Shown in pieces: positions 35,724 through 45,184 of a DNA stretch of 64,000 nucleotides (position 1 is the stretch's first letter; each line of letters begins with the position of its first letter). The translations under genes were made by a program, and so were the position numbers. The notes under the pieces were generated by a model. It was not told the DNA's origin, made no database searches, and saw nothing but the letters and a program-made list of their open reading frames with translations. Source of the DNA: Allobosea sp. Root381 (GTDB lineage Bacteria; Pseudomonadota; Alphaproteobacteria; Rhizobiales; Beijerinckiaceae); NCBI RefSeq assembly GCF_001429395.1, contig NZ_LMJT01000012.1:245482-309481 (forward strand), written 5' to 3'.

Positions 35724-36633
35724 GCGCCATCCCCCACCCTTCAGCCCTCATCCTGAGGAGCGGCGAAGCTGCGCCTCGAAGGATGTTCCAAGCGGTTCCG
35801 GAGCCTCCGGGAGCATCCTCCGAGACGCCATTCCCAAGGGACTGGCTCCTCAGGGTGAGGGCTTAGATCACGCACGAGGGAGGCAGCGAGAGACCTTCGT
35901 CGCGATCGAGGCTGCCCGCTACGGCTACGGCACGGGGCCGGCGATCGTCGACGATGTCGACTGGACGATCCCGTGCGGCGCATTCCACGGGCTCGTCGGC
36001 CGCAGCGGCAGCGGCAAGACCACATTGCTCAAGCTGGCCGCCGGTCTGCTGCAGCCTGAGGCCGGTCGCGTCCGCATCGACGGCGCGCTCCTGAGCGGGC
36101 CGGGGCCGCGGATCGGCTTCGTCTTCCAACAGCCGACGCTGCTCGACTGGCTCAGCGTCGCCGACAACGTGCTGCTGCCGATATCGCTGAAGCGCCGGCC
36201 TCGTTCGGAGGATCGCGATCGCGCGCAGACCCTGCTCGAGCTGGTCGGGCTGGGCGCCCTGGCGCATCGCCATCCCGGCCAGCTCTCGGGCGGCCAGCAG
36301 AGTCGGGTCGCCGTGGCGCGAGCCCTGGTCGCGGAGCCCGACCTGCTGCTGCTCGACGAACCTTTTGCTGCGCTCGACGCGCTGACGCGGGAGGAACTGC
36401 AGGATGACCTGCTGGCGCTCTGTGCGCTCAAGGCCACCACAGTGCTCTTCGTCACCCACGACATCGGCGAGGCGGTCTATCTTTCCGACCGGGTCGCGAT
36501 CATGGCGGCCGGACGGCTGCATCACGCGCTCGATGTCGCGCTGCCCCGGCCGCGTCGGCGCGAGATGCGCTACGAGCAGCCCTTCAACGCGCTCTGCCGG
36601 GAACTCCGGCAGGCGATGGACGAAGCGTCATGA
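35713..36633 (+). CDS. thiZ: ThiZ-like ABC importer ATP-binding protein with repeat-encoded N-terminus
   Basis: 306 residues. The ATPase is complete: Walker A GRSGSGKTTLLKLA, Q-loop VFQQPTLLDWLSV, signature LSGGQQSRVAVARAL, Walker B LLLLDEPFAALDAL, switch histidine VTHDIGEAVYL. This is the nitrate/taurine/HMP importer class. The ABC domain begins only at about residue 60 (FVAIEAARYGYGTGPAIVDD). The leader before it is encoded by a palindromic repeat and reads SPHPEERRSCASKD, not a protein domain. The only upstream start in frame is ATG 35713, which has no good ribosome site; it may be reached by coupling from the luxC-like gene. Its stop overlaps the permease start (ATGA). Confidence 0.88.
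   Translation: MSIERHPPPFSPHPEERRSCASKDVPSGSGASGSILRDAIPKGLAPQGEGLDHARGRQRETFVAIEAARYGYGTGPAIVDDVDWTIPCGAFHGLVGRSGSGKTTLLKLAAGLLQPEAGRVRIDGALLSGPGPRIGFVFQQPTLLDWLSVADNVLLPISLKRRPRSEDRDRAQTLLELVGLGALAHRHPGQLSGGQQSRVAVARALVAEPDLLLLDEPFAALDALTREELQDDLLALCALKATTVLFVTHDIGEAVYLSDRVAIMAAGRLHHALDVALPRPRRREMRYEQPFNALCRELRQAMDEAS
35743..35868 (+). repeat. Palindromic repeat (PHPEER family), full copy
   Basis: Begins AGCCCTCATCCTGAGGAGC and ends CTGGCTCCTCAGGGTGAGGGCT, which are near-perfect inverted repeats. Inner blocks CGCCTCGAAGGATG and GCATCCTCCGAGACGC are also mirror images. The element lies between the start codon and the ABC domain of the ThiZ-like gene and is open in that frame. A half copy is at 10760-10812. 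Confidence 0.88.
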
Positions 36634-37379
36634 GCTTGCGTCTCGCCTCCGCCCTGCTGCTGGTCGTCCTCCTCGGTGCATGGGAGGCTTATTGCCGGCT
36701 CGGCAGCGTGCCGGCGCTGATCGTGCCGGCGCCGTCCTCGGTCTTCGCGACCTTGTGGGGCGAGATCGCGAGCGGGCGGCTCTTGCCGCATCTGTGGGTC
36801 ACCGCGGCGGAGATGGCGCTCGGCCTCGCCCTGGGCTGTGCGGTCGGGCTCGGCACCGGCATTCTGCTGGCGGAGGCCCCGGTCCTGCAGCGCATGCTGC
36901 ACCCTTACATCGTCGCGAGCCAGGTCGTGCCGAAGCTCGCCCTCGGCCCGCTCTTCATCATCTGGTTCGGCTTCGGCATGGCGCCAACCGTGGTGATCAC
37001 GGCGCTGATCTGCTTTTTCCCGCTGATGGAGAACACCCTGACCGGGCTGTCGCAGGTCGATCCCGGGCGGCGCGAGCTGTTCCGCATGCTTGGCGCCGGC
37101 CGCCTGCAGACCCTGTTGCGGCTGAAGCTGCCGAGCGCGTTGCCTGTGGTTCTCGCAGGGCTTCGCGTCGCGGTGGTGCTCTCGCTGGTCGGGGCGGTGG
37201 TCGGCGAGTTCATCGGCGGGCGGGAGGGGCTCGGCGCCTCGATCATCGCGGCCCAGAGCGTGATGGATTCGAGCCTGATGTTCGCGCTGTTCATCGTGAT
37301 CACGCTGCTCGGAATGCTGTTCTACCAGGCGACGCTGATGCTCGAGCGGCTGCTGCTGCGCCACCATCTGAAAGGATAG
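36630..37379 (+). CDS. thiX: ThiX-like ABC importer permease
   Basis: 249 residues, BPD_transp_1 family. About six membrane helices, starting at SLRLASALLLVVLLGAWEAY. The EAA loop that contacts the ATPase is FRMLGAGRLQTLLRLKLPSA. IVPAPSSVFATLWGEIASGR is typical of the SsuC/TauC/ThiX class that imports small sulfonates or pyrimidines. Overlaps the ThiZ-like gene by ATGA and precedes the binding protein by four bases. With a TPP riboswitch upstream, HMP or a related thiamin precursor is the natural cargo. Confidence 0.92.
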   Translation: MSLRLASALLLVVLLGAWEAYCRLGSVPALIVPAPSSVFATLWGEIASGRLLPHLWVTAAEMALGLALGCAVGLGTGILLAEAPVLQRMLHPYIVASQVVPKLALGPLFIIWFGFGMAPTVVITALICFFPLMENTLTGLSQVDPGRRELFRMLGAGRLQTLLRLKLPSALPVVLAGLRVAVVLSLVGAVVGEFIGGREGLGASIIAAQSVMDSSLMFALFIVITLLGMLFYQATLMLERLLLRHHLKG

Positions 37380-37383
37380 GCCG

Positions 37384-38367
37384 ATGCTTCGCCATTCCCG
37401 CCGCCATATGCTCGCGTTGCTTGGCGCGGTCCTGATCGGCACCGCACCGCTTCAGGCCCAGCCCCTCGACAAGGTCACCGTGGCGGGCTGGAGCCAGCCG
37501 ATCAGCGAGATCACCAATCTGCTGGCCGAGCCGGACAAGGGCTTCTTCAAGGCGAAGGGCATCGAGCTTGGCTATGTGCCGGGCACCGGTGGCGGCTCGG
37601 CGATCCAGAACATGCTGACGGGGCAGGCCGACATCGCCTTTACCGATCCGGCCGCCTTCTATCTCGCGCTCGACAAGGGCGAGAAGCTGGTCGCGATCTA
37701 CAACATCTACCCGCAGAACGTCTTCAACGTGGTCGCGCCGAAGGCCAAGGGGATCAAGGGGCCAGCCGATCTCAGGGGCAAGCGTGTCGGCGTCTACAGC
37801 CTGTCGAGCGGCACGCGGCAGAACCTGCAGGTGCTGCTGCACCAGGTCGGGCTGACCGAGAAGGACATCGCCATGGAAGTGACCGGCCTGCTCAACTTCG
37901 CGCCGCTGATCCAGGACCAGGTCGATGCCACCGCCGCGACCGATACCGGCCTGCTGGTCGGGCGGATGAAGGGGCTCCCCGAGGTCGATGTGATCGAGGT
38001 GAAGGACCATCTCAACCTGCCGAGCGACATCTTCGTCGTGACGCAGGCGACCTATGAAGCGAAGAAGCCGCTGCTGAAGCGCTTCCTCGCGGCCTATCGC
38101 GACAGCGCCGCCTGGATGATCGCGAAGCCCGAGGAGGCGGCGAAGATCGCCGTGACGCGCGCGATCAACGGCCGCGACGAGGCGCTGAACCTCGGGATCA
38201 TCAAGCTGCGCAACGCCTCTAGTGTGTCGCCGACCACCGATGCGAAGGGGCTCGGGCATTTCGACATGGAGCCGATGCAGAAGGGCGCCGACACCTTCCA
38301 CAAGCTCGGGCTGATCGCAAAGCCGCTCGACATGGGGCAGGTGGTGAAATCGGACCTGATCCCGTGA
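37384..38367 (+). CDS. thiY: ThiY-like (NMT1/THI5-like) periplasmic binding protein
   Basis: 327 residues with a Sec signal (HSRRHMLALLGAVLIGTAPL, cleavage near LQAQP). NMT1/THI5-like fold: VAGWSQPISEITNLLAEPDK, FFKAKGIELGYVPGTGGGSA, MLTGQADIAFTDPAAFYLAL. Members bind HMP-like pyrimidines (ThiY), taurine or nitrate analogues. In known ThiY proteins the CCCFC iron-pyrimidine motif of yeast Thi5 is absent, as here, so it is a binder and not an HMP synthase. Sits between permease and reductase in the riboswitch operon. Confidence 0.92.
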   Translation: MLRHSRRHMLALLGAVLIGTAPLQAQPLDKVTVAGWSQPISEITNLLAEPDKGFFKAKGIELGYVPGTGGGSAIQNMLTGQADIAFTDPAAFYLALDKGEKLVAIYNIYPQNVFNVVAPKAKGIKGPADLRGKRVGVYSLSSGTRQNLQVLLHQVGLTEKDIAMEVTGLLNFAPLIQDQVDATAATDTGLLVGRMKGLPEVDVIEVKDHLNLPSDIFVVTQATYEAKKPLLKRFLAAYRDSAAWMIAKPEEAAKIAVTRAINGRDEALNLGIIKLRNASSVSPTTDAKGLGHFDMEPMQKGADTFHKLGLIAKPLDMGQVVKSDLIP

Positions 38368-38377
38368 GGCGAGAGCC

Positions 38378-39145
38378 ATGAAGTTTCGCGACAGGACGAT
38401 CCTGGTCACCGGCGCCAGCCGCGGCATCGGGGCCGCCATCGCCAGGGCCTTCGCCGCCGAGGGCGGGCTGGTCTTCGTCAACTACCGGCGCAGCGAAGCG
38501 GAGGCGCAGGCGGTGGTCGAGGCCTGCCGGGCGGCGGGCGGGCAGGCGCTGGCGATCGCGGCGGACGTCACCGTTCCGGCCGAGGTCGAGGCGATGCTGG
38601 CGCGCATCGGCGAGGAGGCCGGCCGGCTCGATGCGGTCGTCAACAACGCCTTCGCGCCTTACGTCTTCGACCCGGAGGCTCGGGCGCGCTTCTGGGAGAC
38701 GCCGTGGTCGGCCTATCAGGCGCAGGTCGATGGTGCGCTGAAGGCGACCTATAATGTCTGCCAGGCAGCGTTGCAGCTGATGCGCAGGCGTGGGCGCGGC
38801 GCCATCGTCAACATCGCGACCGACCTCGTGGCCCGGCCGAGCATTCCCTATCACGACTACACGACGGCCAAGGCGGCGCTGGTCGGCTTCAGCCGCAATC
38901 TCGCCGCTGAGCTCGGGCCCCTCGGCATCCGCGTCAACTGCGTCGCGCCGGGGCTGGTCTGGCCGACCGGCGCCAGCCGCCGCACGCCGGAGGATGTCAA
39001 GGAGGCGCTGATCGCGCAGACGCCGCTCGGGCGCATCGCGACGGCGGAGGATGTTACGGGGCCTGTACTGTTCCTGGCCTCCGACTGGAGCGGCTTCGTC
39101 ACCGGCCAGACGCTGCATGTCGATGGCGGGCTGGTGATGGGCTAG
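38378..39145 (+). CDS. SDR-family reductase ending the TPP operon (OarX-like)
   Basis: 255 residues, FabG-like short-chain reductase: TGASRGIGAAIARAFAAEGG, NNAFAPYVFDPEARARFWET, YTTAKAALVGFSRNLAAELG with the YxxxK pair. The expected catalytic serine position reads threonine (NIATDL). From memory, 3-oxoacyl-ACP-reductase-like genes (called oarX) have been noted among THI-box-regulated genes, which fits. After LuxE/LuxC-type acid-to-aldehyde reduction, this enzyme could make the alcohol. Ten bases after the binding-protein gene. Its TAG stop and the stop of the converging gene share the palindrome CTAG at 39142-39145. Confidence 0.88.
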   Translation: MKFRDRTILVTGASRGIGAAIARAFAAEGGLVFVNYRRSEAEAQAVVEACRAAGGQALAIAADVTVPAEVEAMLARIGEEAGRLDAVVNNAFAPYVFDPEARARFWETPWSAYQAQVDGALKATYNVCQAALQLMRRRGRGAIVNIATDLVARPSIPYHDYTTAKAALVGFSRNLAAELGPLGIRVNCVAPGLVWPTGASRRTPEDVKEALIAQTPLGRIATAEDVTGPVLFLASDWSGFVTGQTLHVDGGLVMG

Positions 39146-41481
39146 CTGCCTGCCGCCTGCGCATCCCTGATCGCCCGCCAGATCTTCGCCGGCGTCGCCG
39201 GCATGTCGAGATGGGTCACGCCGAGCGGGCGCAGCGCGTCGAGGATCGCATTCATCACCGTCTGCGGCGCGCCGATGCAGCCGGCCTGGCCCGAACCCTT
39301 GACGCCGAGCGGATTGGCCTTGGTCGGAACCTCGACCATTTCGAGATCGAAGAAGGGCAAGTCGTCGGCGCGGGGCATGGCGTAGTCCATAAAGGTCGCG
39401 CTCAGCAATTGCCCGGAATCGGGATCGTAGAGAGCCTCCTCCAGCAGTGCCTGGCCGATGCCCTGCGCCAGACCGCCATGGACCTGGGATTCGGTCAGCA
39501 GCGGGTTGACCAACGTGCCGTAGTCGTCGACCGCGACATAGCGCTCCAGCGAGATCGCGCCGGTTTCCGGATCGATCTCGACCTCGGCGACCTGGGCGCC
39601 GTTCGGGAAGGTGATGACGTCGCAGACATTGTCGCCATGGCTTTCGAGCGCGGCGCCCGTGCTGTCGCGGACATGCCGGGCTATGGCGAAGAGGTCGATC
39701 TCGCGGGCGAGCCCATCCCTCTCTGCGGTGGCGCGGAAGCGGCCATCCGCGAACTCCAGCCGATCGGCCGAGACCTGTAGCAACTGCGCTGCGGCGGGCC
39801 GCGCCTTGGCGATCAAATCGTCCGCGGCCATCACCAGCGCCGTGCCGCCGAGATGCAGCGAGCGGGCGCCGCCATGGCCGCCGCCGCGCGGCACGCGGGC
39901 GGTGTCGCCCTGCACCAGGTTGAAGGTCTCGACGGGCAACCCAAGCCGTTCGGCCGCGACCTGGGCGAAGCTGGTCTCGTGGCCCTGGCCGTTCGACTGC
40001 GTGCCGACCGCCATGTCGATGGTGCCGTCGTCATGCATGCGCAGCCAGGCTTCCTCATCGGGCTGGCCGCGCGAGGTTTCGAGAAAGCAGCTTATGCCGA
40101 AGCCGCGCAACTTGCCGCGCTTCTTCGCGGTGCGCCTGCGGGCGGCGAAGCCCCCGCGGTCGGCAGCCAGCAGCACCTTGTCGAGATTCTCGGTGAAGGT
40201 ACCGCAGTCGATCACGGTGCCAAAGGCGGAGCGGTAGGGGAATTTGCGGATGAAATTGCGCTTGCGCAGCGTGGCGGGATCGATGCGCAGCTGATGGGCG
40301 GCAGCCTCGATCAGGCGCTCGATCAGGTAGTTCGCCTCCGGCTTGCCGGCACCGCGATAGGCGTCGATCGGCGCGGTGTTGGTGAAGACGCCGCGCACGT
40401 CCATCGACATGGCGGGGATGTCGTAGAGCCCGCCCATCGCCGCTGAGGGTGCATTGGTCGAGCTGCCCGGGCCGAGCGAGGAGACATAGGCGCCGAGATT
40501 GCCGATGGTCTCGACTTCGAGCGCCAGGAAGCGGCCCCGCCGGTCGAGCGCGAGACGCCCGGCGCTGAGATTGTCGCGGCTGTGGACGCCGCCGGTAAAG
40601 TCCTCGATGCGCTCGGAAATCCAGCGCACCGGCCGTCCGAGCGTGCGCGCCGCCCAGAGCACCAGCGCATATTCGGGATAGGTCACGTTCTTCATGCCGA
40701 AGCCGCCGCCGACATCGGGGCAGGAGACCTCTATGTGGTCGAGCGGCAGGCCGAAGACGCCCTGCGCCAGCTCCTGCCGGATGGCGTGGACCGAGGCGCC
40801 GCTGATCTCGAGACGGTAGACGCCGCTTCCGGGATCGAAACGGCCGAGCGCGACGCGTGTCTCCAGCGGCGCGGCGACGATGCGGTTGTTGACGAGCTCG
40901 CAGGTCACGATATGGGCGGCCCTGGCGAAGGCCTGCTCCACCGCGGCCGGATCGCCGCGCCGGAAGCGGTAGGCGAGGTTGCCGGGCGCCTCCTGCCAGA
41001 TCTGCGGCGCATCCGGCTCGGGCGCGGCGCTGAGCTCCGTGACCGAGGGCAGCATGTCGTAGTCTACCGCGATCAGCTCGCAGCCCTCGCGGGCGAGCGC
41101 GGTGCTCTCGGCGACGACGAAGGCCACCGGATCGCCGACATGGCGGACGCGCTCGCGGGCCAGCGGCAGGCGCGGCGGCACGATCAGCGGCTCGACCGTC
41201 GCCACCTTGATCGAAGTCGGCAGCGGGCCGAGGTCGGCCAGGTCGTCGGCGGTGTAGACGCCGTGTACGCCCGGCAGGGCGAGCGCCGCTGCCGTGTCGA
41301 TCGAGACGATTACCGCATGGGCGTGGGGCGAGCGCAGCACGGCGGCGAAGAGCTCGCCCGTCGCCGGGCGGTCGTCGAGATAGTCGCCCTCGCCTATGAG
41401 GAAGCGCCGATCCTCGCGCCGCCGCCGCGAACGCGGGTCCAGGGCTGCGGTCAGCGGTCGCGCGCCTTCGCCGTCATTCAT
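39142..41481 (-). CDS. Molybdopterin-binding large subunit of a xanthine dehydrogenase/CO dehydrogenase-family enzyme (orphan)
   Basis: 779 residues. Family landmarks: RRREDRRFLIGEGDYLDD, RSPHAHAVIV, CPDVGGGFGMKNVTYPEYAL, DAYRGAGKPEANYLIERLIE (form II type, not the AYRCSFR of true CO dehydrogenase). Near the C-terminus NPLGVKGSGQAGCIGAPQTV has glutamine (about residue 732) at the place of the catalytic glutamate in CoxL-type GVGEAG. No FAD or iron-sulfur subunit gene is adjacent. ATG 41481 chosen; GTG 41517, overlapping the pgi stop as GTGA, is a real alternative and would make it coupled to pgi. Substrate unknown. Confidence 0.88.
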   Translation of the reverse strand: MNDGEGARPLTAALDPRSRRRREDRRFLIGEGDYLDDRPATGELFAAVLRSPHAHAVIVSIDTAAALALPGVHGVYTADDLADLGPLPTSIKVATVEPLIVPPRLPLARERVRHVGDPVAFVVAESTALAREGCELIAVDYDMLPSVTELSAAPEPDAPQIWQEAPGNLAYRFRRGDPAAVEQAFARAAHIVTCELVNNRIVAAPLETRVALGRFDPGSGVYRLEISGASVHAIRQELAQGVFGLPLDHIEVSCPDVGGGFGMKNVTYPEYALVLWAARTLGRPVRWISERIEDFTGGVHSRDNLSAGRLALDRRGRFLALEVETIGNLGAYVSSLGPGSSTNAPSAAMGGLYDIPAMSMDVRGVFTNTAPIDAYRGAGKPEANYLIERLIEAAAHQLRIDPATLRKRNFIRKFPYRSAFGTVIDCGTFTENLDKVLLAADRGGFAARRRTAKKRGKLRGFGISCFLETSRGQPDEEAWLRMHDDGTIDMAVGTQSNGQGHETSFAQVAAERLGLPVETFNLVQGDTARVPRGGGHGGARSLHLGGTALVMAADDLIAKARPAAAQLLQVSADRLEFADGRFRATAERDGLAREIDLFAIARHVRDSTGAALESHGDNVCDVITFPNGAQVAEVEIDPETGAISLERYVAVDDYGTLVNPLLTESQVHGGLAQGIGQALLEEALYDPDSGQLLSATFMDYAMPRADDLPFFDLEMVEVPTKANPLGVKGSGQAGCIGAPQTVMNAILDALRPLGVTHLDMPATPAKIWRAIRDAQAAGS

Positions 41482-41513
41482 GGCCGATGCTCTTCTCGCC
41501 CTCCCGTGGTCGC

Positions 41514-43139
<1,626 letters not shown>

Positions 43140-43297
43140 GATGATGCTCCTGTTCGGTGCGATGGGCCGCGAACGCGGCCGCTGCGGCGAGCCGGCTGGG
43201 GCTCGCTGTCGGGTGGAAGGGTGGGACGGCAGGCGGCGGGAATCAACCCCGGTCAGGCTGGAGGCGCGCCCGCAGCGCTCGCGGCAGCGCCGCCGGA

Positions 43298-43834
43298 TCA
43301 GCCCCGCGCAGGGTCAGGAGAATCCGGGCGGGCGGCAAAGGGAGCGAACAGGGCCGCCACCTCGCGATAGACGTCCTGCTTGAACGGGATGATCAGGGCT
43401 GGCGTCCGCTCCAGACGCTCCCAGCGCCAGGCGTCGAACTCGGCCTTGTGGCCGCCGGCCGGCGTCGCGATGTCGATCTCGCTGTCGGGGCCGGTGAGGC
43501 GGAAAGCGAACCATTTCTGGGCCTGGCCGCGCCAGCGGCCCTTCCAGGCCTGTTTGCCGATTTCGCCGGGCAGGTCATAGGCCAGCCAGCCCGGAGCCTC
43601 GGCCAGCAGTGCGACAGAGGTGACATTGGTCTCCTCCTGCAATTCGCGCCTTGCGGCTTCGACCGGCGTCTCGCCCTTGTCGATGCCACCTTGCGGCATC
43701 TGCCATTCATGGCCAGGCGCGACATGCTCGGGCTCGCCCTTGTTGGCGCGGCGGCCGAGGAAGACGAGCCCCTCGGCATTGAACAGCGCCAGCCCGACGC
43801 AGGGGCGATAGCCTTCCGGCGGGTGCTCGGTCAT
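43298..43834 (-). CDS. rppH: RNA pyrophosphohydrolase RppH (Nudix)
   Basis: 178 residues. Removes pyrophosphate from 5' ends of mRNA to start decay. The Nudix box is [20 protein letters not shown] followed by TNV. The start [20 protein letters not shown] and WQMPQGGID are typical of RppH. It lies one base after the polysaccharide-deacetylase gene on the same strand and closes the ctpA-deacetylase-rppH run conserved in this order. Confidence 0.95.
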   Translation of the reverse strand: MTEHPPEGYRPCVGLALFNAEGLVFLGRRANKGEPEHVAPGHEWQMPQGGIDKGETPVEAARRELQEETNVTSVALLAEAPGWLAYDLPGEIGKQAWKGRWRGQAQKWFAFRLTGPDSEIDIATPAGGHKAEFDAWRWERLERTPALIIPFKQDVYREVAALFAPFAARPDSPDPARG

Positions 43835-43835
43835 C

Positions 43836-45077
43836 TCAGAGATCCGGTTGTCTTGTCAGAGATCCAGTTGTCCTGGGGCTGCGCAGCTCGCGCGCGGCGC
43901 TCATCGGCACGATGACGAGGCCCTTGGCCTCGAGCGACTGCGCCCAGCGCGCGATCCGCTCGATCGAGACCGGCAGGGCGCTGGCGCTGGCGATCGCCAC
44001 GCCCTGGTCGCGGGCAAGCGTCTCGAGGGCGGCGAGTTCCTTGTCGATCGCTTCGGGCCGAGCGACATTGTCGATGACGCGATCGACCTTCAGCGCCGGA
44101 ATCTGCGCGCGCTGCGCGGAGGATGCGAGCAGGCTGCGGGCCGAGGAACCGTCATCCACCACCATCAGGCCGCGGCCGGCAAGCTCCCGCAGAATCGGGG
44201 AGATGGCGCTCTCGTCGGAGGTCAGCCGCCCGCCGAGAAAGTTGACGATTCCGACATATCCGGTGAAGCGCCCGAGCGCCCAATACAGGCGATCGATGTT
44301 GTCGGCCGATTTCGGGCCGGTCAGCAAGGTATGCGGGCCGGGATCGCTGTCGGGATAGTCGAAGGGCTCCATCGGCACCTGGAGGAAGACCTCGTGGCCC
44401 TGGCCGCGGGCGCGCTGGACGCTGCGATCCAGCTCGGCGCCATAGGGGGCGAAGGCTAGCGACACCGCGCCCGGCAACTTCGCGATCGCCTCAGTCGTGC
44501 CGCTCTGGCTGATGCCTAGGCCGCCGACGAGAAGTGCGATCCGGCCGTTGACCTTGCCGGCCGGCGGCGGGCCTTCGGGGCGGGCATAGACCTGCGCGGG
44601 CGTTGCGCCGTCGGCCCCGATCTTGGGCAGGAGCCCATGGCGTGTCCGCTCGACGAGCCGGGCGTCTGGCGCCGCGGCGAGCGTAACAGTCGCGGCGCTG
44701 TCGGGAATGGTGATGACGATGGCGCCGGGTGCCTCGGCGCCGGGCCGCACGACCGTGACGCCGGACTCGCTCTCGAGCTGGCGGGCGTTCGATTGCGTGC
44801 GGGCGGTCTGGGCGGCGTCCGGGCTGGAGGCCGCGCCCGCGGGCGCGGCAGAGGCCGAATCGGCCGGTGCGGCGCGTTTCTCGATCAGGGCGGTGACGAT
44901 CGGCTCGCCGCCATCGGGGTCGCGCCTGAGTGCGACGATCAGGAGGATCGATACCCAGCCGAGACCGACGAGGCAGGCGCAGGCGGTCACGAGCCAACGG
45001 CCCCATGGTTTGCCATGGGGCGCGGTGCGGTCCCGGCCGAGCGGCCGATTGAGCTCCGTGAGCGGCGTTCCGGCCAA
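43836..45077 (-). CDS. Divergent polysaccharide deacetylase family protein
   Basis: 413 residues. An N-terminal membrane anchor (WGRWLVTACACLVGLGWVSI) and a proline/alanine linker precede a PF04748 domain: GRIALLVGGLGISQSGTTEA, VSLAFAPYGAELDRSVQRAR, FLQVPMEPFDYPDSDPGPHT, LMVVDDGSSARSLL. The family sits beside envC and ctpA in many proteobacteria and is thought to act on cell-wall glycans in the periplasm; activity is not well shown. The only plausible start is TTG 45077, with AGGA nine bases upstream. Confidence 0.88.
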   Translation of the reverse strand: MAGTPLTELNRPLGRDRTAPHGKPWGRWLVTACACLVGLGWVSILLIVALRRDPDGGEPIVTALIEKRAAPADSASAAPAGAASSPDAAQTARTQSNARQLESESGVTVVRPGAEAPGAIVITIPDSAATVTLAAAPDARLVERTRHGLLPKIGADGATPAQVYARPEGPPPAGKVNGRIALLVGGLGISQSGTTEAIAKLPGAVSLAFAPYGAELDRSVQRARGQGHEVFLQVPMEPFDYPDSDPGPHTLLTGPKSADNIDRLYWALGRFTGYVGIVNFLGGRLTSDESAISPILRELAGRGLMVVDDGSSARSLLASSAQRAQIPALKVDRVIDNVARPEAIDKELAALETLARDQGVAIASASALPVSIERIARWAQSLEAKGLVIVPMSAARELRSPRTTGSLTRQPDL

Positions 45078-45184
45078 GCGAAGCCGTCCTCAAGCTTGCG
45101 AAGCGGGCCCGAATCAGTGGCCCGCAGGGCTAGTCTTGGCGTGCCCGGCGGCCGGCGTCGAGCCCGGAGGGCCTGCTTTCGCCG

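Noticed and set aside
37384-38367. Self-consuming HMP synthase (Thi5 type)
   Set aside because: The protein has a signal peptide, lies in an ABC operon, and I see no CCCFC iron-binding motif, so it is a transport binding protein.
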